Shown here piece after piece: positions 12,471 to 25,925 of a stretch of DNA of 64,000 nucleotides. The DNA is taken from the NCBI GenBank assembly GCA_023374045.1, contig CM041780.1, forward strand, positions 96,071,005-96,135,004, given 5' to 3'. The notes below the pieces were generated by a model. The model saw only the letters and a program-made list of their open reading frames with translations. It searched no databases and was not told the DNA's origin. The position numbers were made by a program, and so were the translations under genes. The stretch's first letter is position 1. The number at the start of each line of letters is the position of its first letter. Source of the stretch: Limonium bicolor. Its lineage: Eukaryota; Streptophyta; Magnoliopsida; Caryophyllales; Plumbaginaceae.

Positions 12471-15233
12471 TAAGAGCACAAGAGCAAGAATGAACACTCG
12501 GTTAGAACACCGAAGGGATCCCACTTACCAGGGGATACCCTAAATCAATAAATGGTACCGATCAATACCAAGACACTTAAAGGGCATCCAACGGATGGAA
12601 GCGTGATGAGCGATGATCCTATCATGGAGCCCGGTAATACCTCCAAGCCATTTGATGGTATACGGAGTAGAAGTAGTAGCAATGCTGTGAACAGCCTAAG
12701 ATGAGCGGAGCTCTAGGCAACGCGGCTAGTATGCCATAAACCTACTACAATGCGTAAACCCAATGGTTGTAGAACCTACTGTCAACCATATTGAGAGTTG
12801 CCAAGAACGGCACCAGTAAAGGTTGCTTAATAACCAACGAGCAGGGATACCCTCGTTAATGTGAGACCGCGGGAGCGGGGTGAAAACATAGATTCCAAAG
12901 AAAAGGATGTCATCAGTGGAAGTCTGAAAATAGATCTCTTCCAGAACTGCTAATGTAGTGAAGCTTGAGCATATAGTCATTGCCAAGCAATAACTTGAAC
13001 AAGATGAAACTGAAGGAAACTTTGACGACAATTGGCAAAAACCGAAGAGTAATCGGTTTAGAAGAAACACAGTAAGTGTATAACGTGAAATGTGAAGTAA
13101 ATAACGCTCAAGAAGCTCAGAACATAAAGAATAGTATATTATGTAATCAGCCACGTAAATGGCAAATCATAGTCTAAATGGTAGGAATACATGAGCAGAA
13201 GCTAATGTAATAGCGGATGCCATGGAAACCAAAGTCGTGTAAATAAATACGAACATGGTGTGCAGCAAGCGACCAATGTGTCTCAATAATCACACAATGG
13301 CGTGGAGATGGAGATGCTAAATAAGAGATGGTAGACAGACCGGGCAACAAGCGGAATCTGTACCAAGGGATAAAAAGACCTCACAGAGGATGCAATGTTC
13401 ATTCCTATTGTGGTAGCATAAGGAACTGGAAGTGTATCCTTAGAGGTTCAAATTAATAAAATAAGTATTTAACTTCGGGACAAGAGTACCCATTGATGAA
13501 TAACCGACCATATGGGATACAGAAGTGTTATAAACACTACAATGAACATGGCACAAGCCTGTTAAGCGAGAGCTTAGAAACTAACCGTGCGGCCTTTGGC
13601 CAAAGAAGCACGAGGAGTGTTGGACACACCAACAATCACAAGTGGTGAATTCCATCGGAAAAAAAGCGGAAGGAGACTTATGAAAGTCATGAGGACTAAC
13701 GCATAGAAAATGCAAGGTCGCACAAGTAAGGAACACTTGTCCAGAACTCGTTAAGTGGGCATAATTCAGAAACCGCTGGTAATAGAGGAAGCACTACAAC
13801 TAAGTAGTGGCTCAACCTTAACCGACAACACGTCGGAAGAACCAAGTAAATAATCACAAAGTACACAACAGTATGTACAATCGATCTCCAAGAGCTGGAT
13901 AGAAAATCCGAAGCTCATTGAGTTTGCGTACGGTAAGAAATACCACGCTTGATTGATAAACCTTATTCCCAATATAAAAAGGGATGGAAAGGCGATGTGT
14001 AACACATTAAGGATAACGAGAAGGGAAAATAAACCCAAGTTATCAGGGTCACGCAGCAGAAGCTAGTGGGCCCAAAGTTCTAAGGTGAAATATACCGAGT
14101 GAATAAATGGCTAATTATCAATGCCTTGAAGCCTCTAAGAGCTAGAACAGAACTCGGTTAAGAGTAAACAAACTCCAATGAGAATTCTTGGTGCAGGGAC
14201 TAAACCAGTAAATTGGTTAAGACCCTTTGACCAAAGAACATTGTATAATAGACCGCATGGAAGCTGGACCACTCCATGACGGCTGAACGCCTTAGACCAA
14301 TGTCCAATTTTGACACATGGTAGATTATGTGGGCGTTATCCCTTTTTAAGGATGGTAGAGCGAAAACCACAAAATGTATGTTTTAAGTGATAAGTGTGTA
14401 AACTACAATGCGCATAGTGCAAAAGAATTTGTTTTGATGATTGGTACTTATGTTACATAAACATATGTATTCATTCATTGTGTAATTATGGGTATTTATG
14501 AGACTAGAAGTGGAAAGAAGTAGAGAAACTCCAGGGGAATAAGAACCCCGATTGGTAATAGTATGAGATATGAGCCGTTATGAAACCGGTGTTGAGAAAT
14601 AAGTATGTTTGGGAGATTTGATGAGAATAAATTGGTATGAAACCGATGTTGAACCTAGTGGGAATTGAGTCCCCTAGGTGATTTGATTTGATTTTATTTG
14701 GGAATGATTGGAGGATAGAGAATTATGCTTTTGAATTTCTTAGGTATAGTAGTTGAAAAATAAATGGAGTAATAATTGAGGAACTGATTAGTAAGTGAGT
14801 AAAGCAATTCTAGAAACGGAAAAGGTATTGATGGGGATTATGACTAGAAAGATTAAGAAGATAGAAAATGAAATAATGATTGACTATTTGATTGTGTGAA
14901 TTGAGGTGGGAGGTGGAACTTGATTTGCTAGCGATCAAGGGAAACCGAACACAAATTGGGGTGGAAGGATAGTTCAACACCAATGCTGATCACATTGGGG
15001 TTGAATGACTCTTGAAGCTCCCTATAAGTGGTCACGAGTAATAACGCTAGTAATAGGTCTAATTATCATAAATTGGAATTTGGAGTTGTATGGAGTTTTC
15101 ATAATGAATTTCCAACGGATTTTGGCAAAATGATTTTCTTCAAACTTGAGAATGAGTACCGGTTTTGAAACCGCTCCCACGGGTGCTAGTTGGACCTTCC
15201 CATGGCTAGGCACCGGTATCGGGTTGAACCCGG
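12471..15233 (+). mobile_element. Interior of older non-autonomous LTR element (left part)
   Basis: This 2.8-kb stretch follows an LTR end and a decayed primer site, and resumes at 42352 after the Tat/Ogre-like insertion (the CCCGG duplication lies at 15229-15233 and 42347-42351). Stop codons are dense in all frames and no retroelement domain is recognisable. Open frames such as 12726-13154 have no family motif. It reads as non-coding element interior or long-decayed coding DNA. Confidence 0.5.
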
Positions 15234-17230
15234 TGTGAGCCTCGATTTTTAAACCCTATCCTAGGTTGATTCGAGTTGATCGGGTTTTAGGTCCGCTTAT
15301 AACCTAAGTTTAATAACTAAGTCATATAACCATAATTATTAAAACCTAAGCTAGCTCACTGGAACCTATTATGAGTCGCCACCTAATTTTACCTAGATCA
15401 AATTAGGAAAGGAGATTTTGGGTTCGAGGGCTTGATATTCAACGTAATTAGGGTTCAATTACTTTCATTACCCCTTAGAAGTCGTTTTTCCTCTACTTAG
15501 TTTAATTACAGCTTATTACGAGTCATTTTAACCTAAGTGCGCACTTAAGATTTTTTTTAATCTTTTTTTCTTTTTGACAGAAAATTAAAGTGAAAATTAA
15601 AACTACCTAAACTAGGGTTTCGGGGGCAGAATTAGGTCAAATTTTGATTCCGTCCGAGGCCACGGACCTAATGTCCGAAGCCACGGACCCTAGTTAATCT
15701 AAAATAAACAGAAAAATCAAATTAATAAGAAAACACAATTTTGAAAAGTCTGGGGCCACGGAAAAAGCGTCCGTGGGCCCGGACATAAATTGAAAAACCC
15801 TAAATTTTGAAATAAAAATTGTCTAGCCACCGTCCGGAGGCGTCCGGGACCTCGGACATAGCGTTCGTGGGTGCAGACCGCCCTCGGACGGCGGCGTTTG
15901 GGTGGTTCCCGGTGGTGTTTTTGGCTCAAAATTTATGGGGTTGTAGCCTGAAAGATTATAAACACGTTAGTAATCAAAAGTTTTCAATTTGACTATGAAT
16001 TAAGGACGAAACTTATTGAACAAGTTAGTAGACAGAAACGTAAATAAACCTTAATTCATAAGCAAAAGAAAATTCAATTCAATTAGAAATTTCAACCAGA
16101 AGTGTATTGAGATTCGGGGAGTCAAAGAATTTGAATTCTAACCTGTTTTGACTTCGGGAATTTGATTGTTCCTTCACGTCGGGAATCTTCGAGATCTTTG
16201 TTGATGGTCAATCCGGTTCGACTTTGACCGAGCTTCTGACCCCTTCTTCCTTATGTTGTTGACCACGGTTTGGCTCTGTATTTTTGTGTTTTGGTGCTAG
16301 GAAGCTCAATGGGAGAAGAGGGAATGTGTTTTTGGTGATTTGGGATAGATTTGAGACTTGGGAGTGCAAAAACGTGGGGGAAGAAGGTTGACGGCTGCCT
16401 CTTATGACTTTGGGAATGTTCTCCTCTGCCCTAGGTCATTTTTGGAAGGTCCTTTTATAGAAGGAGAATGGTCAAATTGATAGAACACGATCTTTATCTA
16501 AAACCCTGATTTTGTGCTCTAAGGGAATCTGATTTTTTAGAATATTCTGTAGGCCGAGAAAAATTATGAAATTTTAACTGAATGTAAAGAATGATTTTTA
16601 GGAATTTGGAGAGTTGGAATCAGGTTATTTTGATACATAACCACTTAAATAAAAATCTCACAATTTGGAATCCCCCATAATTCATAACTTATTATTGGAA
16701 AGTCTAAATAACGAAATTCCAATGGAATTAGTCTCTAAAAATCATCCTCTATCTTGTATTAAAATTTCATGACATTTTGATTTGATTTCGGTTTTCCAGA
16801 AGAGAGAGAAAAATGCAAAAATGATTGAATTTCTCTTTTAAATTTTGGGCTAAGGTTCCAAAGAAAATAATTTCAGGTTTATGACTGTATGTAGTCATGC
16901 TAACCATGTGACAATTTTAATTTAATTTCAGAAACCTTTTTTTATTTCTATTTTGAGGTTATTTCATGTGTTAATTATTAAAGAAATTAGCTTATAATAT
17001 GAATTAAAAGCTAAATTTCCAAAATAAATATTATCAGAAAATCATGAAATACCTTTCATAATGACTATGATTTTGGAAGCGTTTTGGAGATAGTGAACAA
17101 GTCATATGAAAATAGTAAATCCCGAGAATGTCCTTGGAAAATCCCACATTAGTGCATTTTGACCCTTTTGCCCTTTGTAACACGTATGCCTTAGAGACTA
17201 TTCTGAGGGGGTTAAATTTTTGGTATAACA
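15234..17230 (-). mobile_element. Tat/Ogre-like element, 3' LTR (left)
   Basis: This 1997-bp copy matches 40321-42346 through its whole length with scattered substitutions and small indels. Both begin TGTGAGCCTCGATTTTT and end GGTATAACA. It contains GC-rich CCACGGACCTAATGTCCG-type palindromic motifs at about 15650-15900 in an otherwise AT-rich LTR. The 70-codon frame at 15717-15929 is a by-product of that GC-rich patch. Confidence 0.93.
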
Positions 17231-17339
17231 TATTGCCCCCGTCAACTAGGCTTTGTAATGAAGATGAAAAGTCTAGTTGATGCTTGAGTGATACCCCAAA
17301 ATTTGGATCCTAAAAGATCTCGTATGCCGTTTGAAATCT

Positions 17340-17810
17340 AGTGGGTTGTGTCGAGCTATTCGAAGGCGCTGACTACCTAAAGGAGAAGGAGATGTTGTTG
17401 AACTATTCAAAGGCGCCAAATACCTAAAATGATGATATGTTGTCGAGCTATTTTAAGGCGCTGACTACCTAAAGTGATGAAAATGATGTCAAGCTATTCT
17501 AAAGCGTTGACTACCTAAAGTGATGAAAATGATGTCAAGCTATTCTAAGGCGTTGACTACCTAAAAATGTTGAAAATGATGTCAAGCTATTCTAAGGCGT
17601 TGACTACCTAAAAGTGAAAAAATGAAATAATGTCAAGCGATTCTAAAGTGTTGACTACCTAAAATGAATGAAAAGATGTCAAGCTATTCTAAGGCATTGA
17701 CTACCTCTAATCAACGAAACGATGTCAAGCTATTCTAAGGCGTTGACTACCTATAAGCGAAAATGAAGTAATATCGAGCTATTCTAAGTGTCGACTACCT
17801 AAAAGTGAAG
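17340..17810. repeat. Irregular tandem repeat, about 45-60 bp unit
   Basis: About nine units share GTCAAGCTATTCTAAGGCG followed by TTGACTACCTAAA. Spacers between the cores vary in length and sequence. The array lies just inside the 3' LTR of the Tat/Ogre-like element. Confidence 0.85.
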
Positions 17811-18720
17811 ACTAGATGGTTTGCTGATATGCTAACGATGCTGATGATGCTCGGATGCTTCTAGGGACCAAAACCGGTGCCAATGCTCCTGGCTGGACCC
17901 ATTGTGGACTTATTGCCATTGCCCCCAAGCCAGTGTGCAGGGATAACTCCTGGTAAAAACCCTGGGGACTTATTGCCATCGCCCACCATTCGTTGATCCC
18001 AAAATAAGTTGACATCGCACAGGAGGATTTATTGTCATCACCTCGCCAACTTTTCTGTTGCCAGGTCTTGTGACGCGCTTGGATAATGTAGATGAATGAT
18101 ATGAAGATGATGCAAATGTACATGATATGAAAGTGATGCAAATGTAGATGATGAAAATGATGCAAATGTAGATGATATAGATGATATGAAAATGATGCTC
18201 AGATGCTTCTAGGGACCGAAACCCATTTCAATGCTCCTTGTTGGTATACTATAGGGACTTATTGCCTCTGCCCACCAGCTGAGGTGCTGGGATAACTTCT
18301 AGATCACCAAGGGGACTTATTGACACTGCCCTCTAATTGTTTCTCCCTTAAAGTTGACATGAAGATGGGGACTTATTGCTTCTGCCCCGTCAACTTAGAT
18401 CACGCACTGTCTCGTACTGATGTTGGCACTTGGTCTCGTACTTGTCTCGCACTGGTCTCGCACTAAATGAAGATGAGGTCTTACACTGAATGAAGATGAG
18501 GTCTCACACTGAAGAAAATGATGGGTCTCGCACTGAAGAGATGATGAAGGGTCTCGCACTGATTTTGGGTCTCGAACTAAAAATGAGTTGGGAAGATATG
18601 GTCTCGTGCAAATGCATGTGGTGAAAACCAATTTTAAAAAGACCAAATGTGGCGATGATGAGGTGTATGCAAAATTTTGTAAAATGCAATCATAGTGCAT
18701 GTAAAATACTTGTTTAAAGC

Positions 18721-18960
18721 AAGAAATTGTTGAAAAATGTGCCAAACATGGCAATGATGAGAATTAAAAATTTTTCAAAGCAAGAAATTGCTGGAAAATG
18801 TGCCAAACATGGCAATGATGAGAATTGAAAGTTGTTCAAAGCAAGAAATTGCTGGAAAATATGCCAAACATGGCAATGATGAGAATTGAAAGTTGTTCAA
18901 AGCAAGAAATTGTTGGAAAATGTGACAAACGCGGCAAAGCTTGGGAAAAACTCTACTGAA
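18721..18960. repeat. 61-bp tandem repeat, four units
   Basis: Units begin AAGAAATTG at 18721, 18782, 18843 and 18904 and share TGCCAAACATGGCAATGATG, which itself contains the short palindrome GCCAAACATGGC. The period is about 61 bp with few differences between units. Confidence 0.88.
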
Positions 18961-19212
18961 AAGGAAAGTGAAATGATCATTTCCTAACTAAGAATTTCAG
19001 ATTTGCATTTTGTTTCTTAGAAGATGAACATGCCACTGGTGGAGTGTGGTGTTTTTTTTTATGGTGCTAAAGGATTTTGCTGGTGTTCAGGATATATGAT
19101 AAACCTGGGATTAGGTTGTGATTTTGGATGGTGGTCAGGGTTATGACGGGCCTAATGTTTTTGTGGGGGTAAGGCTAATGATGGGCTTGAGAGTGTGTGT
19201 GTGGAGGTTAGA

Positions 19213-19288
19213 GCTTATGTGTGCCTGAGGTGTTTGATGTGGAGGTAAGGGCTTATGTGTGCCTGAGGTGTTTGATGTGGAGGTAAGG
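19213..19288. repeat. 38-bp direct duplication
   Basis: Two identical 38-bp units begin GCTTATGTGTGCCTGAGG at 19213 and 19251. Confidence 0.85.
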
Positions 19289-19785
19289 ACATGTGCCTGT
19301 GGTAGGATGGTGGTGCTCAAGCTTTGGGTTTCAATTGGTGTTGTCATGGCAATTGTTGGAACCAACAATTGCCCCCAGTATTTTTCCTTAGGACAATCTG
19401 AGCTAGAGTTCATGGCAATTGATCAGAACGATCGATTGCCCCCATATTTTCTTTGATCAAACGTGCGAACGAGTCTTATCCTCACAGGGTCAAGGCTTAT
19501 GTTTTGATGTGGTGCTTTCTAACCTACACTTGATGTGTTTGGTGTTTGCACTCATTTCTCGCTTACGGTAATGACTTCTAGACCATTGAATTTGATATTT
19601 GATGAATTTACGCATTCGATATGTTACTTTCATGTGATTGGATACACAACTACCAAGTCGAAAGTCTTGAGGCTTATAACGTGGCCATGGGGTGTGATGA
19701 AAGACACACGGGACCATGGAGGGATGTTTGAGGTATGTGGAGCTTAAAGGGGTGACCAAAGCTGCACCTTGCGTCTTCTCTCGGA

Positions 19786-20008
19786 TTAAACTTCCTTGTC
19801 TTGAAGTCGTCTAGCTGCTTCGTGTTGACGTTGCTTTCGAGCTTTTGGACTTAGACTTTTGAAGTCGTCCTTTACACCATTTCTCCTCTTTTTGTCATTC
19901 GGATTTCCTCGAGGCACTTCGGGTTTGCCTCTTTGTTTTATCCTTTCTTGACTTTGCCTTGGGGTTCTTGTGTTTCCCAATTTTGGGCTTTGAGAGCTGT
20001 TTTGATGT
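19786..20008 (-). pseudogene. Lysine/arginine-rich reading frame, 3' half, split by chromovirus insertion
   Basis: On the minus strand two overlapping open frames here encode very basic sequence (many K, R, Q, S, P). The frame continues across the insertion point: with one GAGCT duplication removed, the codons at 37660-37801 run in frame into those at 20008 and below. The combined frame would encode a basic protein of roughly 100-120 residues, longer if one single-base shift is allowed. I do not recognise a family. A nucleic-acid-binding, Gag-nucleocapsid-like role is only a guess from composition. The other half is at 37655-37801. Confidence 0.45.
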
Positions 20009-20419
20009 GAGCTTGAAATACCCCAAACCTAGTGTAACACCCCATCCACAACGTCGCACTTTATAACCATCTGCAGCGGAAACATAAACCATCACATTAC
20101 TTAATCCGTTGGTGTGTACACGCCGTTAACCACCCACGTGGCTAACAAGGCTAATACATACATATTATATCGGTCTGATGGACTAGATCCCCGAGCAACT
20201 ACACCATACAATCCTGATTCCATTTCCAACAATTATTTACATATACATCCCCCACTGTACCGAGTATTCATTAACCAATGCCGATAACAAATTCGGTCTT
20301 ACTACACCTATAATACATACACCATTAAAGGGCTACCAATGTGCAAACATCTACCCCATCCTACTCTCGAACGGCTTCCAGCTCCTTGTACCTGAAATAG
20401 AAAAAGGAGAAAAGGGTGG

Positions 20420-20446
20420 CCCCCAAGGGGGTCAGCACCTTTGCTG
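20420..20446 (-). other. Double hairpin near end of solo LTR
   Basis: In minus sense CAGCA-AAGG-TGCTG is followed by CCCCC-TT-GGGGG, then a pyrimidine-rich stretch and TTTCAG/GTAC with the AG at 20392-20393. The same arrangement occurs in the other LTRs of the window at 26862-26907, 37248-37293, 46892-46935 and 49387-49449. Confidence 0.7.
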
Positions 20447-21887
20447 GTATGGTAATCCCGCAGCCCGCATGCTACGGGCCACGCACAACTAGTTGTCGTC
20501 TTAGCATGCTGTTGATTACATTTAAATCCTGCATGTAAACCATAAACACACAACACATTGCATACGCCCAGCTATAGGGCTCAACAAACACCCAACACAT
20601 CCATACATCCACACATAACAAATCAACATTGTTTCCCTTAACCTAGAGTGACTCTCCTCTTAATGGAGTTACTTCCTTAACAGACGACATCTACCATTAA
20701 TCGGGTTATCCTTAAACGCTTCTTATTATAAACCTGAATTCATAACCATAATCCACATATCCACAATTTACCACATATAACTTCACACCGAACAGGAATT
20801 GCTATACATCCATAACACATAATACAACGGGTACGGTTCTCTTAAGGAACCAACCCAACCATAATTAGTTCACTTTAGAGCTAGAGAATGTTGTCAAACT
20901 CATGTTAAGCTCGTTCCATAACTTGCTACGTTTCTTTAAATGAACAGATAACTTAACACTAAGGTGCGTTGGGTACAGTAAACCAAGCACACCGAACAAC
21001 CATTGTATGCCCCAGAAACCGACGTGAGTCAGTAACATAGCTTTGGCTAAGCTAAAGGGAAGATTGGAACCCAATGAGTAAACAACCTAACATACACCAA
21101 GAGAGTCGAACCGGGTATGACATCGACTCCCGTCCATCACACGCGTGGCCGGAACATGACCGGACTCCTCACCCCCATTAGTACACATATACTTATAGTT
21201 AAGTAGTTAAGGCTCCATTATAGAACCTATCACATCCACACACCATACGGTATTAAACCGAGTGTTAAACACGCAAGGGAGGTTCACACACTTGCACATA
21301 ATACCATCACACAACTAACTCACGCATAGCCGTGGTTAGAACGTTCCCAGGTTTGGGTCGTTAAATCCGAATACCGATATCTCCTGTGTACCTAGATTTG
21401 GTTAGCTAAGGTTAACACCTATTTGAGGTTAAACGGTATCGGGACCTATTACGCCACATAAATGAATTACTATAAACTCGTTACATGTTTTGATCTTACA
21501 AGGTGGCAAACACTCAGGAAACAAATGGCATACAAGCCGGTGTAACCCGGTAGGACACAGGTTGCAAGAAAACCATACCTGGCACCGGAGTCCACTCTAC
21601 CATGTCCATTTAGGTTCCTCGACAATTCTCGAACAACTGGTACATTAAAGTTACCTTCATTAACATTGGGGTAACAGGTTGTGTAACGTCGAATGACTAT
21701 AGTTAACTCCGTTAGCTAGTTAAATACCTTTGCATTTTAACTGTTTTACTCTCACATTTTACTCCAACTTCTCACCCACAAACTGTCATTATAACTCACC
21801 AAACATGTCCTTAACAACCTTAAACATCATTATCCATCACCCCATCTTTAGACATCATTTTCCAACCTTTAACAACATTTTTAGAGT

Positions 21888-22068
21888 GGTCCGGGACTTG
21901 GTCCTTACCCTAAGTCCCGGACCAACACTTGTAAAAACTATCGGCGTATTTCAGCAGGGTGGTCCGGGTCCTTGTACCCATCCCAAGTCCCGGACCACAA
22001 CCTTATTCCACTCTCGGCCATTTTAAACAATTGGTCCGGGACATTACCCATGGCCTAGGTCCCGGACC
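21888..22068 (-). repeat. Three palindromic cassettes, 72-73-bp period (solo LTR)
   Basis: Three 36-nt inverted repeats begin at 21888, 21961 and 22033. The arms are GGTCCGGGAC and GTCCCGGACC or near copies, with 16-nt centres that differ. They are GC- and CpG-rich within an AT-rich LTR. Confidence 0.85.
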
Positions 22069-24044
22069 CAACCTACAGAAGCGACGTACTGGCATTTTTC
22101 TAGTCCTGCTGCTTCAGCTATTTACACCCATCATAAGTATACCTTCCCAAATGATTTACGTGCACTCTTATACTCAAAACTTCATCAAATATACACCACA
22201 TAACAACATAGTGCACAATTTAAATTGCTTAGCTCTTAGGCTCTAAAATGCAATAATCTTAACACTGAATTTCCCACAATATATTGCCTTTCACCTGCAA
22301 ATACAAACAGCAGTACGTATGTCCTTTACTAGTCCTCTGAGAACATTTTCTAAGTCATTTACCCTTGGCTCTTTAGGTAGTTTGAATACACAACGTACGT
22401 TCATTTTCCAAAGGAATTTTAAGCTATTTTTGCTAACATAAAACAGAGAGGAAACACCATATTCTTTGAGTTTCCATACCTTGAAGCAAAGGAGAACAAT
22501 AATACGTACGAAGATGAACTCAAACTCCTTCCATGGAAATTCCTCTTGGCATCAAAATGGAGCTCTTGAAGATTTGAAGGGACTAAGTCGAAGAGCTTGA
22601 TGAAACTAAGAGATCGGTGGTCTCGGTTTTAGATTTGGACAAGTGAGCAAGAAGTTACAAGGATTTGAAGTTGCATATGGTGCTGGTGGTGGTCGATCGT
22701 GAATGAGAGAAAGGGAGGAGAAGAGATACGTGAGAAAGCAACAGCATTGAAGAATGAAGAGAATGAGAGAATTCACTGATTGCTGTTACTTTTGAAGATA
22801 TTAAATACATAAAGCAAATAGTGTTTTTTTTCAATTTCTCACTTATCTTTATCTGTTTGTTCAACCAGCAAGCAAAGTGACGTCCCAGCACATGCAAACC
22901 GACCCACATATACATATAAGGGTTATTTAGTCTTTATAGCTCAATTAAATTACATATGTTAACATATGTTACAAACTAGCTTATTTTAGTTACTATCACT
23001 ATACAAAAAACACTAAAAGTGAAATATTTATTTCTTATAATTTAAACTTTCCAAATGTGATACTAAATAGTACACATATTAATTAAAGAGTAATAATGGA
23101 CATTTAGCCATTTAAAAACTCATTTACCGACAGTTACTCAAAAACGTGCTTTTAAGGCTCCTCAAAGCACATTTTGTATTTAATTGTTTCAAGCTCGGTT
23201 TTCTTTGGTAACTGATTTAATAAAATTATTAATATACATATAAGGTCTTGGTAAGTTATTAAGTCTTAACCAAGGTTATTCCAAGCTTAGAGCATATTCG
23301 CCATTTATTGCCTTTCAGACAATTTATTGTATTACTATTTATCAAATTGTTTATTAATGTTCTAAGACTCTTTTTAGTCTTAATAATTTATTATTTAATG
23401 TTGTTTAAACAACATACCAAGGTTTGGGGTATTTCACCTAGTTATGTTGTTTAAACACCTATAGGGTGTAATAAGACTAAAAAGAGTCTTAGAAACCTTA
23501 GTAAACAAATTTAAACAAAGGAAACACAAATGTGCTTTAAGTCAATAAGAGCTAAATGTGCTCTAAGCTTGGGATAAACTTGAGTAAGACCTAATGAGCT
23601 TGCCAAGACCTCATTTATATACTAATGAACATATTAAACCAATTACCAAAGAAACCAAGCTTGAAAACAAGTTAAAACACAAAATGTGCTTTAAGAAGTC
23701 TTAAAGCACATTTTTGAAAAATTGTCTTGTAAATGAGTTTTGAATGGCTAAATGTCCATCATTACTCTTAAATATATATGTGTACTATATAGTATCACAT
23801 TTGGGTGGCTATATTAGTGGGAAATCAAAAATTTCACTTCTATGTGCCTTGTATAGGTGAATAGTACTTTTTATAAGCTAATTTGTAACATATGTTGTAT
23901 TAAGTAATTAAATTGACAAACAAAGACTAAAACACCCCCACACTAATATAAGGGCCGTTTTTTATAAGGTGTGACTCACCACTCTCTATAATGTATTAAG
24001 TAAGTAAAGATAAGTAAATAAAAGCTACCTTTTTACTTTATAAG

Positions 24045-24052
24045 TATAAATA
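24045..24052 (+). promoter_or_regulatory. TATA box, chromovirus 5' LTR
   Basis: TATAAATA is followed about 30 bases on by pyrimidine-rich, transcribed-leader-like sequence (TCTTCATTCTCTCATTTCC). The same box is at 34430-34437 in the 3' LTR. It is the most likely RNA polymerase II start region, which would place R after about 24075. Confidence 0.6.
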
Positions 24053-25593
24053 TCTCTTAAAAGCAAATTCTATCTTCATTCTCTCATTTCCTTCCTTGCT
24101 CACACGGTTTCCCACTCATCTCCTCCCTTCTTCATGTTCTCTCACGGTAATACCACTATCACCATTAGAGCTCCACCTTTGACCACTTGCTAAATAAGCT
24201 CACTTGTCCAAATCAAAAACAAATACCACCAATCTCTTCCTCTCATCAAACTCTTCATTCCTATCTTCTCAAAACTCCAAGAGCTCCATTTCGGTGCCAA
24301 GGTGTTCCACCATTGAAGGAGCTTGAGCTTGATTTTGACATATTATTACTCTCCTTGGATTCTAGGTAAGGAATCTCAAAAAAAAAACTTCCTTTCCCTG
24401 TTTTTGCATGTCCGAAAATATACATTGAAAGAGCTCTTGTGTGACTTTGTTTCTAGCTTCATTCCAACTCTTCATGGACTAGGTGGAGTCCTCTCTTGCT
24501 ATATATTCAAACTCTCTTCAAAGATCAAGGTAAAAACAACTACATTAATACTTTTGAAACAATGTCAAATTAGGGTTTACAATGAGATGAAGCCTATAGC
24601 TTGAATACTCATTATAAAGTTTGTATATTGTTTAGAATTTGTCAAAGAATCAAGTACTCTATTGGTTTCTAAAGGAAACAAGAAAGAAGTTATTTTGCAA
24701 AAGAGGTAAATCTACTAACCTAATGCTATTTTAATTCCTTAGGAGAAATGAGCTTATAAATGCTTATTAAAACTACCTAAAGAGCCAATGGGGAATGACT
24801 TAGCTTAGTAAAGTGTTCTCAAGAGCTTAGTAAAAGGCATATGTGTGTGTTGAGTGTATTTGCAGGTTAAAGGCATATGTATTGTGGAAATTCAGTGTTT
24901 ATGATTTAAGCACTTTAAGGGCCTAAGAGCCATGCATTTTAAGGGCCTAAGTGCCATGCAATTTAAGTTATGCACCATATTGTGTGATGTAGTGTGAATT
25001 TGGTGAAGTTGTGTAAGAAAGTGTTCTGGTGTTCTTAGTGTTCTAGGATGATTAATGATGAAATGATGTGCTAAGGTGTAACAAATGCTAGGAGAAACTA
25101 TGTCGAAATTTAGAAATGCATAAGGAGTTCATGATGTTGTAAAGGAATTTGTGATGAACTAGGAAGTGTTCTAGAGTGTAATTAGGACTTAGGCATGATC
25201 TTGAGGTTTTAGTATGTACCAAAGTCATTTTGGACTTAGGTAAAGACTTAGGCAAACTTTGGTAAACTAAGGAGAATGTATGAACTTGAAAAAGGATTTG
25301 AAGTAATGATTTAAGGAGTTAGTTGTGAGAGATGGTGCTTGGGGATGATGTTAAAAAAGGAGAAAGTGTTGGGATAGTAGTTACCTTAGGTGAGAAACAC
25401 CATCTAGGAACCTAGTATAAAATAACATAAGTGTTAAGGAATTTTACAAGAAATAAGTAAATGGTTAAGGAGTTAGAAAATGAGCTTCATGGATGTTGTA
25501 TGTGGATAAAGGTACCAAATGTTGTTAGAAAACATTAAGAGGCTTAGGAGAAGTTTGGTGAAGAATTGGCAAAGTTTGAGTAAGTTTAGAAGG

Positions 25594-25925
25594 CGACCGA
25601 CCCAGGGGTCCGACCCAGTTTTGGGTCGGTCGAGCCTCTGTTAGATGTTAGGGAAAGGTTCGGTGATGGTCCGACCCAAAGGGTGGGTCGGACATGGGTC
25701 GGTCGGTCAAGTTTCAAGGAAGGAAATGTTCGCACATGGTCCGACCCAGTCGAGTGAGTCGGACGTGGGTCGGACGGGCATGATTATAAGGAGGTAAAAG
25801 GGCTTCTGTAATGGACCGACCCAGAAGGTTGGGTCGGACAGGGGTCGGTAAGAGATTCTTCAGACCGAAAACCACTGGGAGGGTCCGACCCAGTTGTGGG
25901 TCGGACGGTGGGTCGGTCGGACCAA
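25594..25925 (+). repeat. Five palindromic cassettes, about 70-bp period (chromovirus 5' LTR)
   Basis: Five units contain inverted arms such as CGACCGACCCA / TGGGTCGGTCG and GTCCGACCCA / TGGGTCGGAC. Between the cores the sequence is unrelated or only loosely similar. The 3' LTR has the same five units at about 35979-36308. Arrays with the same spacing but another core sequence occur in two other LTR families here. Confidence 0.88.

Larger units (their letters stand above)
17231..20008 (-). mobile_element. Tat/Ogre-like element interior, 3' part
   Basis: The interior next to the 3' LTR is built largely from tandem repeats (17340-17810, 18110-18200, 18721-18960, 19213-19288) and blocks with GACTTATTGCC(A/T)xxGCCC wording. 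The minus-strand run GGGGGCAATA directly before the LTR is the likely polypurine tract. Related GGGGGCAAT motifs recur at 19367-19376 and 19434-19443. The only plausible coding trace is the lysine-rich frame at its right edge. Confidence 0.7.
20033..23436 (-). mobile_element. Solo LTR inserted in chromovirus LTR
   Basis: It starts TGTAACACCCC and ends GGGGTATTTCA on the plus strand, so it is a minus-strand LTR of the TGAAATACCCC type, 3404 bp long, flanked by the perfect 5-bp duplication CCTAG (20028-20032, 23437-23441). No interior or second LTR follows, so it is a solo LTR left by LTR-LTR recombination. Its beginning resembles that of the LTR it entered (AAACCTxGxTATGTTGTTTAAAC, then AGACTAAAAAGAGTCTTAG), so it is a diverged relative that landed in its own kind. 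Confidence 0.93.

Noticed and set aside
12726..13154. 142-codon minus frame
   Set aside because: Composition is untypical of a protein, there is no domain, and the neighbourhood is non-coding element interior.
15130..15233. Similarity to 46345-46400 (ACCTTCCCA...ATGGCTAGxCxC) as evidence of a second LTR copy at 15 kb
   Set aside because: The match is short and patchy and no LTR end or primer site accompanies it. I kept the region as interior of the older element.
17340..17810. Regularly spaced repeats resembling a CRISPR array
   Set aside because: Repeats are imperfect, spacers vary in length and resemble each other, there are no cas genes, and the DNA is plant nuclear.
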